A DNA stretch of 64,000 bases, from positions 1 to 64,000 of the forward strand of contig NAUB01000019.1 in NCBI GenBank assembly GCA_003676145.1, given 5' to 3'. Made by a program: the position numbers and the translations under genes. The notes under the pieces were generated by a model. The model made no database searches, was not told where the DNA came from, and saw nothing but the letters and a program-made list of their open reading frames with translations. Numbering within the stretch: the first letter of the stretch is position 1; each line of letters opens with the position of its first letter. This stretch comes from a gamma proteobacterium symbiont of Stewartia floridana. GTDB lineage: Bacteria > Pseudomonadota > Gammaproteobacteria > Chromatiales > Chromatiaceae. Of the stretch, positions 9,120 through 18,319 are shown piece by piece.

Positions 9120-10214
9120 ATGTGTAATGCCTGTATACCCATGCCCACCCAGGGCAAAAGCGTCGAGGCCTTTGCCGACCAACTGATGGATATGCTTAAC
9201 CAGGGGGCGCTCTCCCTGATGGTTTCGATCGGTCATCGCACCGGCCTGTTCGATGCCTTGGCAGAACTCCCAGCGACCACACTCTCCCACATTGCTGACC
9301 ATACCGGTCTCAATCAGCGCTATGTCAAAGAGTGGCTGGCCACCATGGTCTCGGGAGGCATCCTGGATTACGATCCGCAGCAACAGCACTACAGCCTGCC
9401 TGACAGCCATGCCGCCCTGCTGACCCGCACCGCCTCGCCCGACAATATGGCGGTTTTCGCCCAGTACATCGGCTTGATGGGACAGGTCGAGGATAAGGTG
9501 ATCGACTGTTTTCGCCTCGGTGGCGGAGTTGGTTATGAACACTACCCACGCTTTCATGAAGTGATGGCTGACGACAGTGGACAGACGGTCTTGGCGGCTC
9601 TGGACGAACATATCCTGCCGTTGATCGATCCACTGATCCCATCACTCGAATCGGGTATCCAGGTTCTGGATATCGGCTGTGGCCGTGGCCGTGCGCTGTG
9701 CCATCTCGCCGCCCGCTTTCCCAACAGCCGGTTTGTCGGTTATGAGCTTTCAGACGAGGCGCTTGATTATGCCCGTAATGCCGCCAGACAGATGGGTCTG
9801 GACAACCTGCGATTCGAGCAGCGGGATCTGAGCGGATTCGAAGAGAGAGCGGAGATGGATGAGTTTGATCTGGTGACCGCCTTCGATGCGATTCACGATC
9901 AGACCACACCGCAAAGTGTGCTCAATGGCATACATAAAACCTTGAAGCCAGGCGGCACCTTTCTGATGCAGGATATCAGGGCTTCGAGCCATCTGGAGAA
10001 AAACCTCGACCATCCCATCGGTCCCTTGCTCTATACCCTCTCCACCATGCACTGCATGACCGTCTCCCTGGCCAATGGCGGGGCAGGGTTGGGCACCATG
10101 TGGGGCGAAGAGCAGGCGTTGGAGATGTTGAGCATTGCCGGCTTTGACTCGGTCACCGTGCATCAGCTCGAGCACGACATCCAGAACAACTTCTATGTGA
10201 TGAGCAAAGCCTGA
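9120..10214 (+). CDS. SAM-dependent methyltransferase with winged-helix N-terminus
   Basis: A 364-residue protein with a dimerisation/winged-helix N-terminal domain (about 20-105: LSLMVSIGHRTGLFDALAELPATTLSHIADHTGLNQRYVKEWLATMVSGGIL), as in O-methyltransferase-like proteins. The class I methyltransferase fold follows, with motif I VLDIGCGRGRA at 182-192, acidic strand end VGYELSDEAL, and post-motif LKPGGTFLMQDI. The first residues, MCNACIPMP, carry a CxxC of unknown meaning. The substrate is probably a small metabolite but cannot be read. GGAGG lies 9 bases before ATG. It is divergent from the TetR gene and ends 23 bp from dnaE, convergently. Confidence 0.85.
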   Translation: MCNACIPMPTQGKSVEAFADQLMDMLNQGALSLMVSIGHRTGLFDALAELPATTLSHIADHTGLNQRYVKEWLATMVSGGILDYDPQQQHYSLPDSHAALLTRTASPDNMAVFAQYIGLMGQVEDKVIDCFRLGGGVGYEHYPRFHEVMADDSGQTVLAALDEHILPLIDPLIPSLESGIQVLDIGCGRGRALCHLAARFPNSRFVGYELSDEALDYARNAARQMGLDNLRFEQRDLSGFEERAEMDEFDLVTAFDAIHDQTTPQSVLNGIHKTLKPGGTFLMQDIRASSHLEKNLDHPIGPLLYTLSTMHCMTVSLANGGAGLGTMWGEEQALEMLSIAGFDSVTVHQLEHDIQNNFYVMSKA

Positions 10215-10237
10215 GCTGTCAAAAGGCTTGAATCTGC

Positions 10238-13200
10238 TCAGCCACCGCTGGCCGGTCTTTGTCGATTGGCTGCCGGTGGCTGCTGTTTGGCAAAGGCGGC
10301 CTGACCGGTGGAATTCCGATAGCCCACACTGACCGAGCCAGCCCCGAAGAGCTGCTCCAGGCGCTTCAACAGTTCATCCGTTGGATTGACCCGCCAATCC
10401 TTACCCAATTGGATATCGCCGCTGGCCTCTGCATTCCGATAGTGGAGTCTCACCCCGGTGGTTCCACCCAGGTAGGGTGTGAGGGTCTGCTGCAGACTGT
10501 CACACAGCTGTGCCGGTTCCGTTTGAGCGGTCCGCATATGAATGTTCAGCAGTCGGGCGTAGTGGGATCTGGCCTGCTCTATGGTCAGCAGATTATCGGC
10601 ACGGATGCTCAGACCGCCACGAAACTCGTCGTAGTTGAGCAACCCTGAAACCACCAGAATCTTGTCCGCGGAGATCAGATCCCGATGCTGCTCGTAGTTC
10701 TCATTGAACAGAGTGCACTCGATGCGTCCGCTGCGATCATCCAGCAGCAGGGTGCCCATACGGCCACGCTGGGTCTGACGATGGGAAGCGGTAACCACCA
10801 GACCGCTGACAACCACCGGAACGCCCCGGCGACGCTGCCCACCGGCAGGTGCACCATCGAGGCTCAGATCGCCGATACGGCTGCTGCAGATAGAGTCCAG
10901 CTCTGCCAGATAGCGATCGATGGGATGGCCGGTGAGATAGAGCCCGAGAGTCTCCTTCTCACCCTGCAGACGCTGCTCCTCCTCCCACTCTTCCACATCC
11001 TTGGGAATCACCTGGGTATGGCTCGCCTCCGCCGGTTGCGGCTCCCCCATACCGAACAGGTCATTCTGTCCGACCGCTTCCATGGCGTGGTGTTGCTCCG
11101 CCAGTTTCAGCGCCAGGGGCAGTTGCAACATCAGGGTCGCCCGGTTGGCTCCGAGACCATCCAGGGCACCGGCCCGGATCAGTGACTCGAGCACCCGTCG
11201 GTTGACCTTGCGCAGATCGATGCGCCGGCAGAACTCAAAGATATCTTCGAATACCCCATGACTCTCCCGCTCATGAATCACCGATTCGATGGCCGACTCA
11301 CCGACCCCTTTGATCGCACCCAGACCATACACCACGGTCTGTTCATCGATCGCGGTAAACTTGTAGTGGGAGAGATTGACCTGAGGTGCTTCCACCTTCA
11401 GTTTCATGCGACGGCACTCTTCGATCAGCGGCACCACCTTATCGGTATTGTCCATATCCGCCGAACAGACCGCCGCCATGAAGGCAGCCGGATAGTGGGC
11501 TTTCAGCCACATGGTCTGATAGGAGACCAGGGCATAGGCCGCTGAGTGGGATTTATTGAAACCGTATCCGGCAAACTTCTCCATCAAATCGAAGATGTAG
11601 GTGGCGGTCTCCTCTTCAACACCCCGCTCCACCGCGCCTTTGCGAAAAATCTCACCCTGCTTGGCCATCTCCTCGGGTTTCTTTTTACCCATCGCCCGTC
11701 GCAACAGATCGGCGCCACCCAGCGAGTAGCCGGCCAGCACCTGGGCGATCTGCATGACCTGCTCCTGGTAGAGGATAACGCCATAGGTGGGCTTAAGAAT
11801 CGGTTCCAGATCCGGATGGGGGTAGGCGACTTCAGCGCGACCGTGTTTCCGATTGATGAAATCATCCACCATGCCCGACTGCAGCGGCCCGGGACGGAAC
11901 AGAGCAACCAGCGCGGTGATATCGTCGAAGCAGTCGGGTTGCAGCTTTTTGATCAACTCCTTCATACCGCGGGATTCAAGCTGGAATACCGCCGTGGTCT
12001 CAGCGCTTTTCAGCAATCTGAAGGAGCCTTCGTCATCCATGGGGATATGGTTGATGTCGAGCGGTTCAAGATTCTGTTTCAGGCGATCTGCATTGACCGC
12101 CTTCAGCGCCCAATCGACAATGGTCAGGGTACGCAGGCCGAGAAAGTCGAATTTGACCAGCCCCACCTTCTCCACATCATCCTTATCGAACTGGGTAACC
12201 AGCCCCTCCCCATTGGCTTCGCAGTAGAGCGGGGTGAAGTCGGTAAGCAGTCCAGGCGAGATCACCACACCACCGGCGTGTTTGCCCGCGTTGCGTGCGC
12301 AACCCTCCAGCTTTTTCGCCATATCGATGAGTTCACCCACCTCCTCATCGGTCTGGTAGGACTGCTTGAGATCATCACTCTCGTTGAGTGCCTTATCCAG
12401 GGTCATGCCGATCTCGAAGGGGATCATCTTCGCCACCCGGTCGGTAAAACCGTAGGGATGACCGAGCACACGCCCCACATCTCGCACCACAGCCTTGGCT
12501 GCCATGGAGCCGTAAGTGATGATCTGTGAAACCGAGTCCCGTCCGTAGCGATGCGCCACGTAGTCGATCACCTGGTCCCGCTTGTCCATGCAGAAATCCA
12601 CATCGAAGTCGGGCATCGAAACACGCTCGGGATTGAGAAAGCGCTCGAACAGCAGCTCATGCTCGATTGGATCGAGATCGGTAATCTTGAGTGCGTAGGC
12701 AACCAGGGAGCCGGCACCTGAACCACGCCCCGGACCGACAGGAATATCGTTGTCCTTGGCCCACTGGATAAAGTCGGCAACGATCAGAAAGTAGCCCGGA
12801 AAACCCATCGAGTTGATGACATCGAGCTCCACCTGCAGACGCTCGTCATAGACCTTGCGCTGCTCGGCAAACTCAGCCGACCCGGCATCAAAGAGTTGAT
12901 TCAAGCGCCAATCAAGACCTTTGCGCGACTCCGCCTCGAGAAACTCCGCAATGGTCATGCCTTGCGGAATCGGGAAGTCGGGCAGAAAGTTCTTGCCCAG
13001 AGTCAGCTCAATGGTACAGCGCTTGGCGATCTCCACGCTGTTTTGCAACGCCTCGGGAATATCGGAGAACAGCGCCTCCATCTCCTCCGGGCTGCGCAGA
13101 TACTGCTGATCGCTATAGTTTTTCGGCCGCCTCGGATCGTCGATGGTACGGCCTTCATGAATACAGACCCGCACTTCATGGGCATCGAAGTCACTCTGCT

Positions 13201-13813
13201 GGAGAAAGTGGGTGTCGTTGGTCGCCACCACCGGCACACCGTATTCAGTTGCCAGCGCCACACTCTGATGCAGGCAGCGCTCCTCATCCGCACGTCCGGT
13301 GCGATGCAGCTCAAGATAGTAGCGGTCACCAAACAGCTCAAGCCAACCCTTCAGCAGCTGTTGCGCCTGTGCGGTGTTCTCCGACAGCAGTGCCCGCCCC
13401 ACATCGCCGTACCGACCGGCGGAGAGCGCAATCAGGCCCTCCGTACTGCCCACCAGCCACTCCCGTTCCATCAGTGGCCGCCCCAGGTGCTGGCCTTCCC
13501 GATAGCTGCGGGATACCAATCGGGTCAGATTCTTGTAACCCACCTGATTCTGCACCAGCAGCACCAGCCGGAAGGGGGTGTTCACATCGTCCGGATTGCG
13601 GATCCAGGCATCCACGCCAGCGATCGGCTTGACCCCGGCAGCCAGGGCCGCCTGGTAGAAACGCACCAGGGCAAACAGATTGGATTGATCGGTCAGGGCC
13701 ACCGCCGGCATCCCCTGCTCCGCCACTTGCTTGACCAGAGGTTTGACTCTGACCAGGCCGTCAACCAATGAATACTCCGAATGGACCCGAAGATGTACAA
13801 AATTAACTGTCAT
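10238..13813 (-). CDS. dnaE: DNA polymerase III subunit alpha
   Basis: The replicative polymerase catalytic subunit, 1191 residues (E. coli 1160). Order: PHP domain at the N-terminus (FVHLRVHSEYSLVDGLVR), palm with the catalytic aspartates in MPDFDVDFCMDKRD, PGRGSGAGSLVAYAL, fingers (FGYGFNKSHSAAYA-type region with GYGFNKSHSAAYALVSYQT), a tandem helix-hairpin-helix region, the OB domain (VVVSGLVVTASHRQTQRGRMGTLLLDDRSG) and a tail ending in basic residues. Nothing is missing. It is usually next to accA; here the methyltransferase, TetR, DUF4388-like and matB groups lie between. The ATG gives the standard N-terminus. Confidence 0.98.
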   Translation of the reverse strand: MTVNFVHLRVHSEYSLVDGLVRVKPLVKQVAEQGMPAVALTDQSNLFALVRFYQAALAAGVKPIAGVDAWIRNPDDVNTPFRLVLLVQNQVGYKNLTRLVSRSYREGQHLGRPLMEREWLVGSTEGLIALSAGRYGDVGRALLSENTAQAQQLLKGWLELFGDRYYLELHRTGRADEERCLHQSVALATEYGVPVVATNDTHFLQQSDFDAHEVRVCIHEGRTIDDPRRPKNYSDQQYLRSPEEMEALFSDIPEALQNSVEIAKRCTIELTLGKNFLPDFPIPQGMTIAEFLEAESRKGLDWRLNQLFDAGSAEFAEQRKVYDERLQVELDVINSMGFPGYFLIVADFIQWAKDNDIPVGPGRGSGAGSLVAYALKITDLDPIEHELLFERFLNPERVSMPDFDVDFCMDKRDQVIDYVAHRYGRDSVSQIITYGSMAAKAVVRDVGRVLGHPYGFTDRVAKMIPFEIGMTLDKALNESDDLKQSYQTDEEVGELIDMAKKLEGCARNAGKHAGGVVISPGLLTDFTPLYCEANGEGLVTQFDKDDVEKVGLVKFDFLGLRTLTIVDWALKAVNADRLKQNLEPLDINHIPMDDEGSFRLLKSAETTAVFQLESRGMKELIKKLQPDCFDDITALVALFRPGPLQSGMVDDFINRKHGRAEVAYPHPDLEPILKPTYGVILYQEQVMQIAQVLAGYSLGGADLLRRAMGKKKPEEMAKQGEIFRKGAVERGVEEETATYIFDLMEKFAGYGFNKSHSAAYALVSYQTMWLKAHYPAAFMAAVCSADMDNTDKVVPLIEECRRMKLKVEAPQVNLSHYKFTAIDEQTVVYGLGAIKGVGESAIESVIHERESHGVFEDIFEFCRRIDLRKVNRRVLESLIRAGALDGLGANRATLMLQLPLALKLAEQHHAMEAVGQNDLFGMGEPQPAEASHTQVIPKDVEEWEEEQRLQGEKETLGLYLTGHPIDRYLAELDSICSSRIGDLSLDGAPAGGQRRRGVPVVVSGLVVTASHRQTQRGRMGTLLLDDRSGRIECTLFNENYEQHRDLISADKILVVSGLLNYDEFRGGLSIRADNLLTIEQARSHYARLLNIHMRTAQTEPAQLCDSLQQTLTPYLGGTTGVRLHYRNAEASGDIQLGKDWRVNPTDELLKRLEQLFGAGSVSVGYRNSTGQAAFAKQQPPAANRQRPASGG

Positions 13814-14076
13814 GTCACCCCAGTGACCTGTTGATGTGGCGGAGAAGCGGTGACTAGCCCGAGTTGGACCTCACGACTCATGGAAAATCAGGTTGTTTTT
13901 TTCTGCCTGCAAGCCCGGCTATTGTAACCCGAATCGAGCTCAAAATATGAGTCCGGACTATCGAATGGTGAGCTGATCGCTCCGGCAGATTGGCACGATC
14001 GCCGCTGCCATCTGGCTGCCCATCCAGCGTAACATAAAGAATATTTTCCAATAAATACAGTTAGTTGATAACTCAA

Positions 14077-15696
14077 TCATGATGCAGACACGGCCCGGTT
14101 CTTGCCCTGCTGTTTCGCATTGTAGAGGGCGCTGTCTGCTTTTTGAATCAGTTCACTGAGACTCTCCTGGCCATCCCACATGGCTGCGCCGACACTGGCA
14201 GTGACTTGCCGTCCATCGAGCTCATCCAATCCCAGGCTGGCAATGGACTCGACCAACCGCTGCGCGATGCCAAAAGCATCGTGCAAACCGGTCTCCGGCA
14301 GGGCAACAATGAACTCTTCGCCACCATAACGCCCTGCAAAATCACTACTGCGTACCAGCCGCTCGATGATCGCAGCAACCTGCTGGAGAACCGCATCACC
14401 GGCCAGGTGGCCGAAACTGTCATTGATGAGCTTGAAATTGTCGAGATCACACATCAACAAACTGAGTTGGGCATGGGATCGTTTGGCTCGACCCATCTCC
14501 TGCTGCAGACGCTCGTTGAAACAGCGATGATTGTAGAGCGCGGTCAAGCTGTCCCTTTCTGAGCGATTCTTGTAAAACTCTTTCAGACGATGAATCTCAT
14601 CCGTCTGCTGATCGATCAGTGAATGCACTCTTCTGGATCCATAAACGACCACCAGATAGAGCAGTATCTCGATCACAGCGAAGCCAACCACGGCATAGAC
14701 CAGATTTAGCTTCAGTTGCTGCCTGTTTGCCATCACGGACTCTGTAACATCCATCAACATCACCACCATACCGACCTGTTTTGTCTCGCCAGCGGCTTGA
14801 GACTGGTAGTCATGCAGCGGAAAATGTGTGATGCCATAGAAGCGATCTCCATGGCTTTGCGTAAAGGTGCGCAATTGATGCTTATAGGGTTCCAGCTCTT
14901 CGCAATTGGCCAACACTTCGGAGACTAACGGATTTGAAATCGCTTCAACATAACAGGACGACTCTTCGGACAGCTTTACGATCTGTTTGCTGATCGATTC
15001 CGGCCACATCGCAGAGTGGACCTTCTCCTGATTCAGCAGCACCATCATCTCAACACCGGTTTGTTGATTGATCTTATCCAGTACGGTTTGATAGGAAGAA
15101 CCTACTTCAAGCACCCCGATCAACTCAGCATCATCCGGCCCGGCCGTTGACCAGACCGGCGTGACCCCTCGCAAACCGGCATATATGCGGCCGATCTCAA
15201 AACCGACCTTTGCCTGTTTATCCTGAAAACTATCGACAATGATGTGGCGAACGTCATCCATTCGGTCGCCAAATTTGTTCGGCTTGTGTACTCGAAGGAA
15301 ACTGAGCGATCCGGGACCAAGATGAAAATGGAGCTGTCTGGCACCGTACTCCTCCATCAGTGGCGACCAGCTGGGTATCAGCGACTGATAGAGCTGCTCT
15401 CTGACATCAGCTGCCGATGCTCCACCAGCCCCGCCACCCTCGTGGGTTACCGCCTGTTTACCCGCAAGAAACAGCTGCTGAACATTTTTCTGACTGGCGA
15501 TATAGGTTGAGATTTGCAACATATTCTCATACACAAGCTCCAGCGTAAGCTGATACGAATGTCTGAGACTCCTGCCATTGGCATCCAGGGTCAGATTCAG
15601 GGCGTGCCGGCTGGCGTAGTAGTTGATGCCGACAAAGATCAGATCGCTGAGCAGGATCAGCAGTGTCAGGATGAGGAATATTTTTCTACTGTTCAA
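14077..15696 (-). CDS. Membrane diguanylate cyclase with periplasmic double-Cache-type sensor
   Basis: Makes cyclic di-GMP from two GTP. The 539-residue protein has an N-terminal membrane helix (about 5-25), a large periplasmic sensor (26-330) with LHFHLGPGSLSFLRVHKPNKFGD as seen in dCache_3-type sensors, a second membrane helix (331-352), a short helical linker and a GGDEF domain. The active-site motif is GGEEF at 458-462, with the inhibitory-site RSSD at 449-452, exactly five residues upstream, so product inhibition is expected. DSLTALYNHRCF opens the domain. It is inserted between rnhB and dnaE, a place usually without such a gene. The sensed ligand is unknown. Confidence 0.93.
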   Translation of the reverse strand: MNSRKIFLILTLLILLSDLIFVGINYYASRHALNLTLDANGRSLRHSYQLTLELVYENMLQISTYIASQKNVQQLFLAGKQAVTHEGGGAGGASAADVREQLYQSLIPSWSPLMEEYGARQLHFHLGPGSLSFLRVHKPNKFGDRMDDVRHIIVDSFQDKQAKVGFEIGRIYAGLRGVTPVWSTAGPDDAELIGVLEVGSSYQTVLDKINQQTGVEMMVLLNQEKVHSAMWPESISKQIVKLSEESSCYVEAISNPLVSEVLANCEELEPYKHQLRTFTQSHGDRFYGITHFPLHDYQSQAAGETKQVGMVVMLMDVTESVMANRQQLKLNLVYAVVGFAVIEILLYLVVVYGSRRVHSLIDQQTDEIHRLKEFYKNRSERDSLTALYNHRCFNERLQQEMGRAKRSHAQLSLLMCDLDNFKLINDSFGHLAGDAVLQQVAAIIERLVRSSDFAGRYGGEEFIVALPETGLHDAFGIAQRLVESIASLGLDELDGRQVTASVGAAMWDGQESLSELIQKADSALYNAKQQGKNRAVSAS

Positions 15697-16048
15697 TTAA
15701 CCCATCCAAGTGATCAACCACCCTAAGAAACCTCGTTAGAGCAAGGCCATATAGCATGACCGGAGATAGCAACTTTGAAGCGATGTGAATCGTCAAGGAT
15801 AGATCGACAACTGTAGAACTTCTACAACTATCAAGCTGTTTGCTGATTGAAATCAACGCCCTCAACGAGCTTGTACCCCATCCGCAGACTATTAACGAGA
15901 CAACTCAGCATGTTGTTGCCTGGGCCAGATTCAATCCCAGACAATCATACAATTTGCGACTCCCATTTGCGTTCATTCGCGTTCATTCGCGGACTATAAT
16001 GCGGCACCCAGGATTGACAGCGATCAGCGTCAAGCAGCGGCCATTTGA
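15697..16048. other. Intergenic region with short tandem repeat
   Basis: No gene is supported. At 15971-15990 a 10-bp unit, GTTCATTCGC, occurs twice in tandem, preceded by TTTGC and followed by GG. This resembles one arm of the palindromic repeats at 33281-33383 and 39152-39256 and may be a decayed copy. Confidence 0.45.
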
Positions 16049-16642
16049 TCACCCTTCCAACAGACGTTTTACCGGTCCGAAGGAGCGACGGTGGATAGGC
16101 GTTATACCCAACGCCTGCAAGCCCTGAAGGTGTTGCCTGGTGGGATAGCCCTTGTGCCTGGCCAATCCATAACCGGGATACTTCAGATCCAGCTCAACCA
16201 TCTCCCGATCCCTCGCGACCTTGGCAATGATCGATGCCGCGCTGATCGCTTCAACACGACTGTCACCACCGATCACCGCTTCGGCACTGCAACTCAGCTG
16301 AGGCAGGTGCTTGCCGTCCACCAACGCATGGCCGGGAACATCCGCCAACCCCTCAACCGCCCGCTTCATCGCCAACAGACTGGCTTGCAGAATGTTGATA
16401 CGATCGATCTCTTCCACCTCCGCACGCCCGAGAGACCAGCTGTAGGCCCTTTCACGGATGATCAGATCGAGGGCCTCACGGCGCTTTTCGCTCAGCTTCT
16501 TCGAGTCGGCAAGCCCCTCTATCGGTTGTTCAGGGTGGAGTATGACGGCAGCCGCCACGACCGGTCCGGCCAGCGGCCCCCGACCGACTTCATCAACCCC
16601 GGCAATCAACTGGGCAATAGGTAGTTTCTGTTTGGCTTTCAT
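16049..16642 (-). CDS. rnhB: Ribonuclease HII
   Basis: Cleaves the RNA strand of RNA-DNA hybrids and removes misincorporated ribonucleotides. The 197-residue protein carries [23 protein letters not shown] with the catalytic D-E pair, [11 protein letters not shown], the aspartate of [10 protein letters not shown], and [18 protein letters not shown]. The C-terminus [27 protein letters not shown] is standard. ATG at 16642 is taken as the start; a TTG at 16660 would add six residues, and neither has a clear ribosome site. It lies downstream of the acyl-CoA ligase that separates it from lpxB, its usual neighbour. Confidence 0.96.
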   Translation of the reverse strand: MKAKQKLPIAQLIAGVDEVGRGPLAGPVVAAAVILHPEQPIEGLADSKKLSEKRREALDLIIRERAYSWSLGRAEVEEIDRINILQASLLAMKRAVEGLADVPGHALVDGKHLPQLSCSAEAVIGGDSRVEAISAASIIAKVARDREMVELDLKYPGYGLARHKGYPTRQHLQGLQALGITPIHRRSFGPVKRLLEG

Positions 16643-16675
16643 AGGAGCGGGCTGTATCAAAAAGATTTATTTGGG

Positions 16676-18250
16676 TTACTGATCGACGACTTCATCCATT
16701 AACTGCTGCGCCATCAACTTTCGGTCCAGTTTGCCATGGGGATTGGTTGGCATCGAATTACGGAATATGATCCGACTGGGAATCATATAACTGGTCAACT
16801 GCTTTTTCGTCAGATTGATCAACAGCTCTTCAGTAACCCCGCGATCCACCTTGGGCGCCACGATCAGCACAATCGTTTGACCCAGCACCGGATGGGGCAA
16901 ACCCAGGGCGACCACTTCGTTCAACAACCCCGTATCCTGAAAAATCGATTCAATCTCATTCGGACTGACCCGATAACCGGAAGTTTTGATCTGATCATCG
17001 GCTCGTCCGATGAAGTAGAGATAGCCTTCACTATCCTGCTTCACGATGTCACCGGACCAAACAGCAATCGTTTGATCCGAGCTGTCGGGAATCGGCCGAA
17101 ACCGTTGCCGGGTGGCCTGATCGTCTTTCCAGTAACCCTGGGCAACCAGTGGGCCCAGATGGACCAGCTCTCCAGCTTCATCGATATCACAGGGCGTACC
17201 GTCAGCGCGCAATACCTTCACTTCCGCATTGGGAATCGCCTGCCCCATGGAAGTCGGGCGACGATCGAGCTGATCCGGCGGCAGATAGGTTGAGCGAAAG
17301 GCTTCGGTCAAACCGTACATCAGATAGATATCCGTGTGCGGAAGATTACGCCGCAACTGTTGTGTCGTCTCCACCGGCACCACGCCACCGGAGCTGGTGA
17401 TATACCTGAGATGCTCTGCGATCTCTGCAGGCCACTGCAGCTCAACCAGTGCATTCCACAGCGGTGGCACGGCAGCAAGGCCGGTGATGCGCTCTTTGAC
17501 CAGGGTATTGATCACCTCCATCGGCAACAGATAGTTGATCAATACGGCCGTTGCTCCCACCAGAAACGCGGTTGTCAGTTGACTCATCCCATAGTCGAAG
17601 CTGAGTGGCAGGACCACCAGTATCCGGTCAGAGGGGCGATTATGCAGATACTCCGCCACACTCTTTGCACCCACCACCATGTTGCGGTGACTCAGCATCA
17701 CCCCTTTGGGTTTGCCGGTACTGCCGGAGGTATAGAGCAGAGCCGCGAGATCGGTGTCATTGACTTGCGGCAGACCTTGCGGCTGATCCAGATGCATGAA
17801 GCCATCCCATGAGAAGAGATGCTGCACGCCTGGCGTAGCCTCACCGATATCGCAATCGTCGATCACCACCAGATTGTTGAGGTCCACAGCTTCGTCGAGA
17901 TCATCAACCAAGGCGCGATATTTACCGCAGGTTGTGATCAACAGCCTGGCATCGCAATCTTTCAGGATATGCAACACCTGATGGGGCTTGAGTACCGGGT
18001 TGATCGGAACGAACACCGCCGCCGCGGCCAGCGCACCAAAGATGGCAATGACATTCTCAAGACACTTCGGCAGATAGATGGCTACACGATCCGAAGGTTC
18101 GATGCCGATTGTCTGCAGCGAACCGGCAAACAACCGCAACTGACGCTCCAGTTGTGCGTAGTTGAGCAGCGAGGACTTATACTGCAGTGCTGGCTGTTCC
18201 GGCCTGTCGATGGCCGACTCAAATATCAGCTCGTGTAGTAGCGCAGCCAT
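16676..18250 (-). CDS. AMP-dependent acyl-CoA ligase (exosortase-associated type)
   Basis: A 524-residue ANL-superfamily enzyme that probably activates a carboxylic acid as an acyl-adenylate. Motifs: LLYTSGSTGKPKGVMLSHRN (phosphate loop), LMYGLTEAFRSTYLPP, VWSGDIVKQDSEGYLYFIGRADDQIKTSGYRVSPNEIE (hinge), and NPHGKLDRKLM with the C-terminal lysine. LTEAFRSTYLPPDQLDRRPTSMG and the whole layout resemble the exosortase-A-associated ligase family, but none of that family's usual partners (ACP, decarboxylase) is nearby. It lies between lpxB and rnhB, 34 bp before rnhB. AAGGAGG lies 13 bases before ATG, rather far. A link to lipid A acyl chemistry is only suggested by location. Confidence 0.8.
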   Translation of the reverse strand: MAALLHELIFESAIDRPEQPALQYKSSLLNYAQLERQLRLFAGSLQTIGIEPSDRVAIYLPKCLENVIAIFGALAAAAVFVPINPVLKPHQVLHILKDCDARLLITTCGKYRALVDDLDEAVDLNNLVVIDDCDIGEATPGVQHLFSWDGFMHLDQPQGLPQVNDTDLAALLYTSGSTGKPKGVMLSHRNMVVGAKSVAEYLHNRPSDRILVVLPLSFDYGMSQLTTAFLVGATAVLINYLLPMEVINTLVKERITGLAAVPPLWNALVELQWPAEIAEHLRYITSSGGVVPVETTQQLRRNLPHTDIYLMYGLTEAFRSTYLPPDQLDRRPTSMGQAIPNAEVKVLRADGTPCDIDEAGELVHLGPLVAQGYWKDDQATRQRFRPIPDSSDQTIAVWSGDIVKQDSEGYLYFIGRADDQIKTSGYRVSPNEIESIFQDTGLLNEVVALGLPHPVLGQTIVLIVAPKVDRGVTEELLINLTKKQLTSYMIPSRIIFRNSMPTNPHGKLDRKLMAQQLMDEVVDQ

Positions 18251-18319
18251 TGCTTGAAATATGCCTCCTTATACCAGCCTTCTGACAAATTCAGTTTCAG
18301 CCGGACTGAATCCATCTCG

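Noticed and set aside
11546-12529. 327-residue open frame opposite dnaE
   Set aside because: It is the antisense shadow of conserved dnaE codons; the dnaE reading has full family motifs.
13888-14076. 62-residue open frame between dnaE and the diguanylate cyclase
   Set aside because: No ribosome site, and composition is not protein-like.
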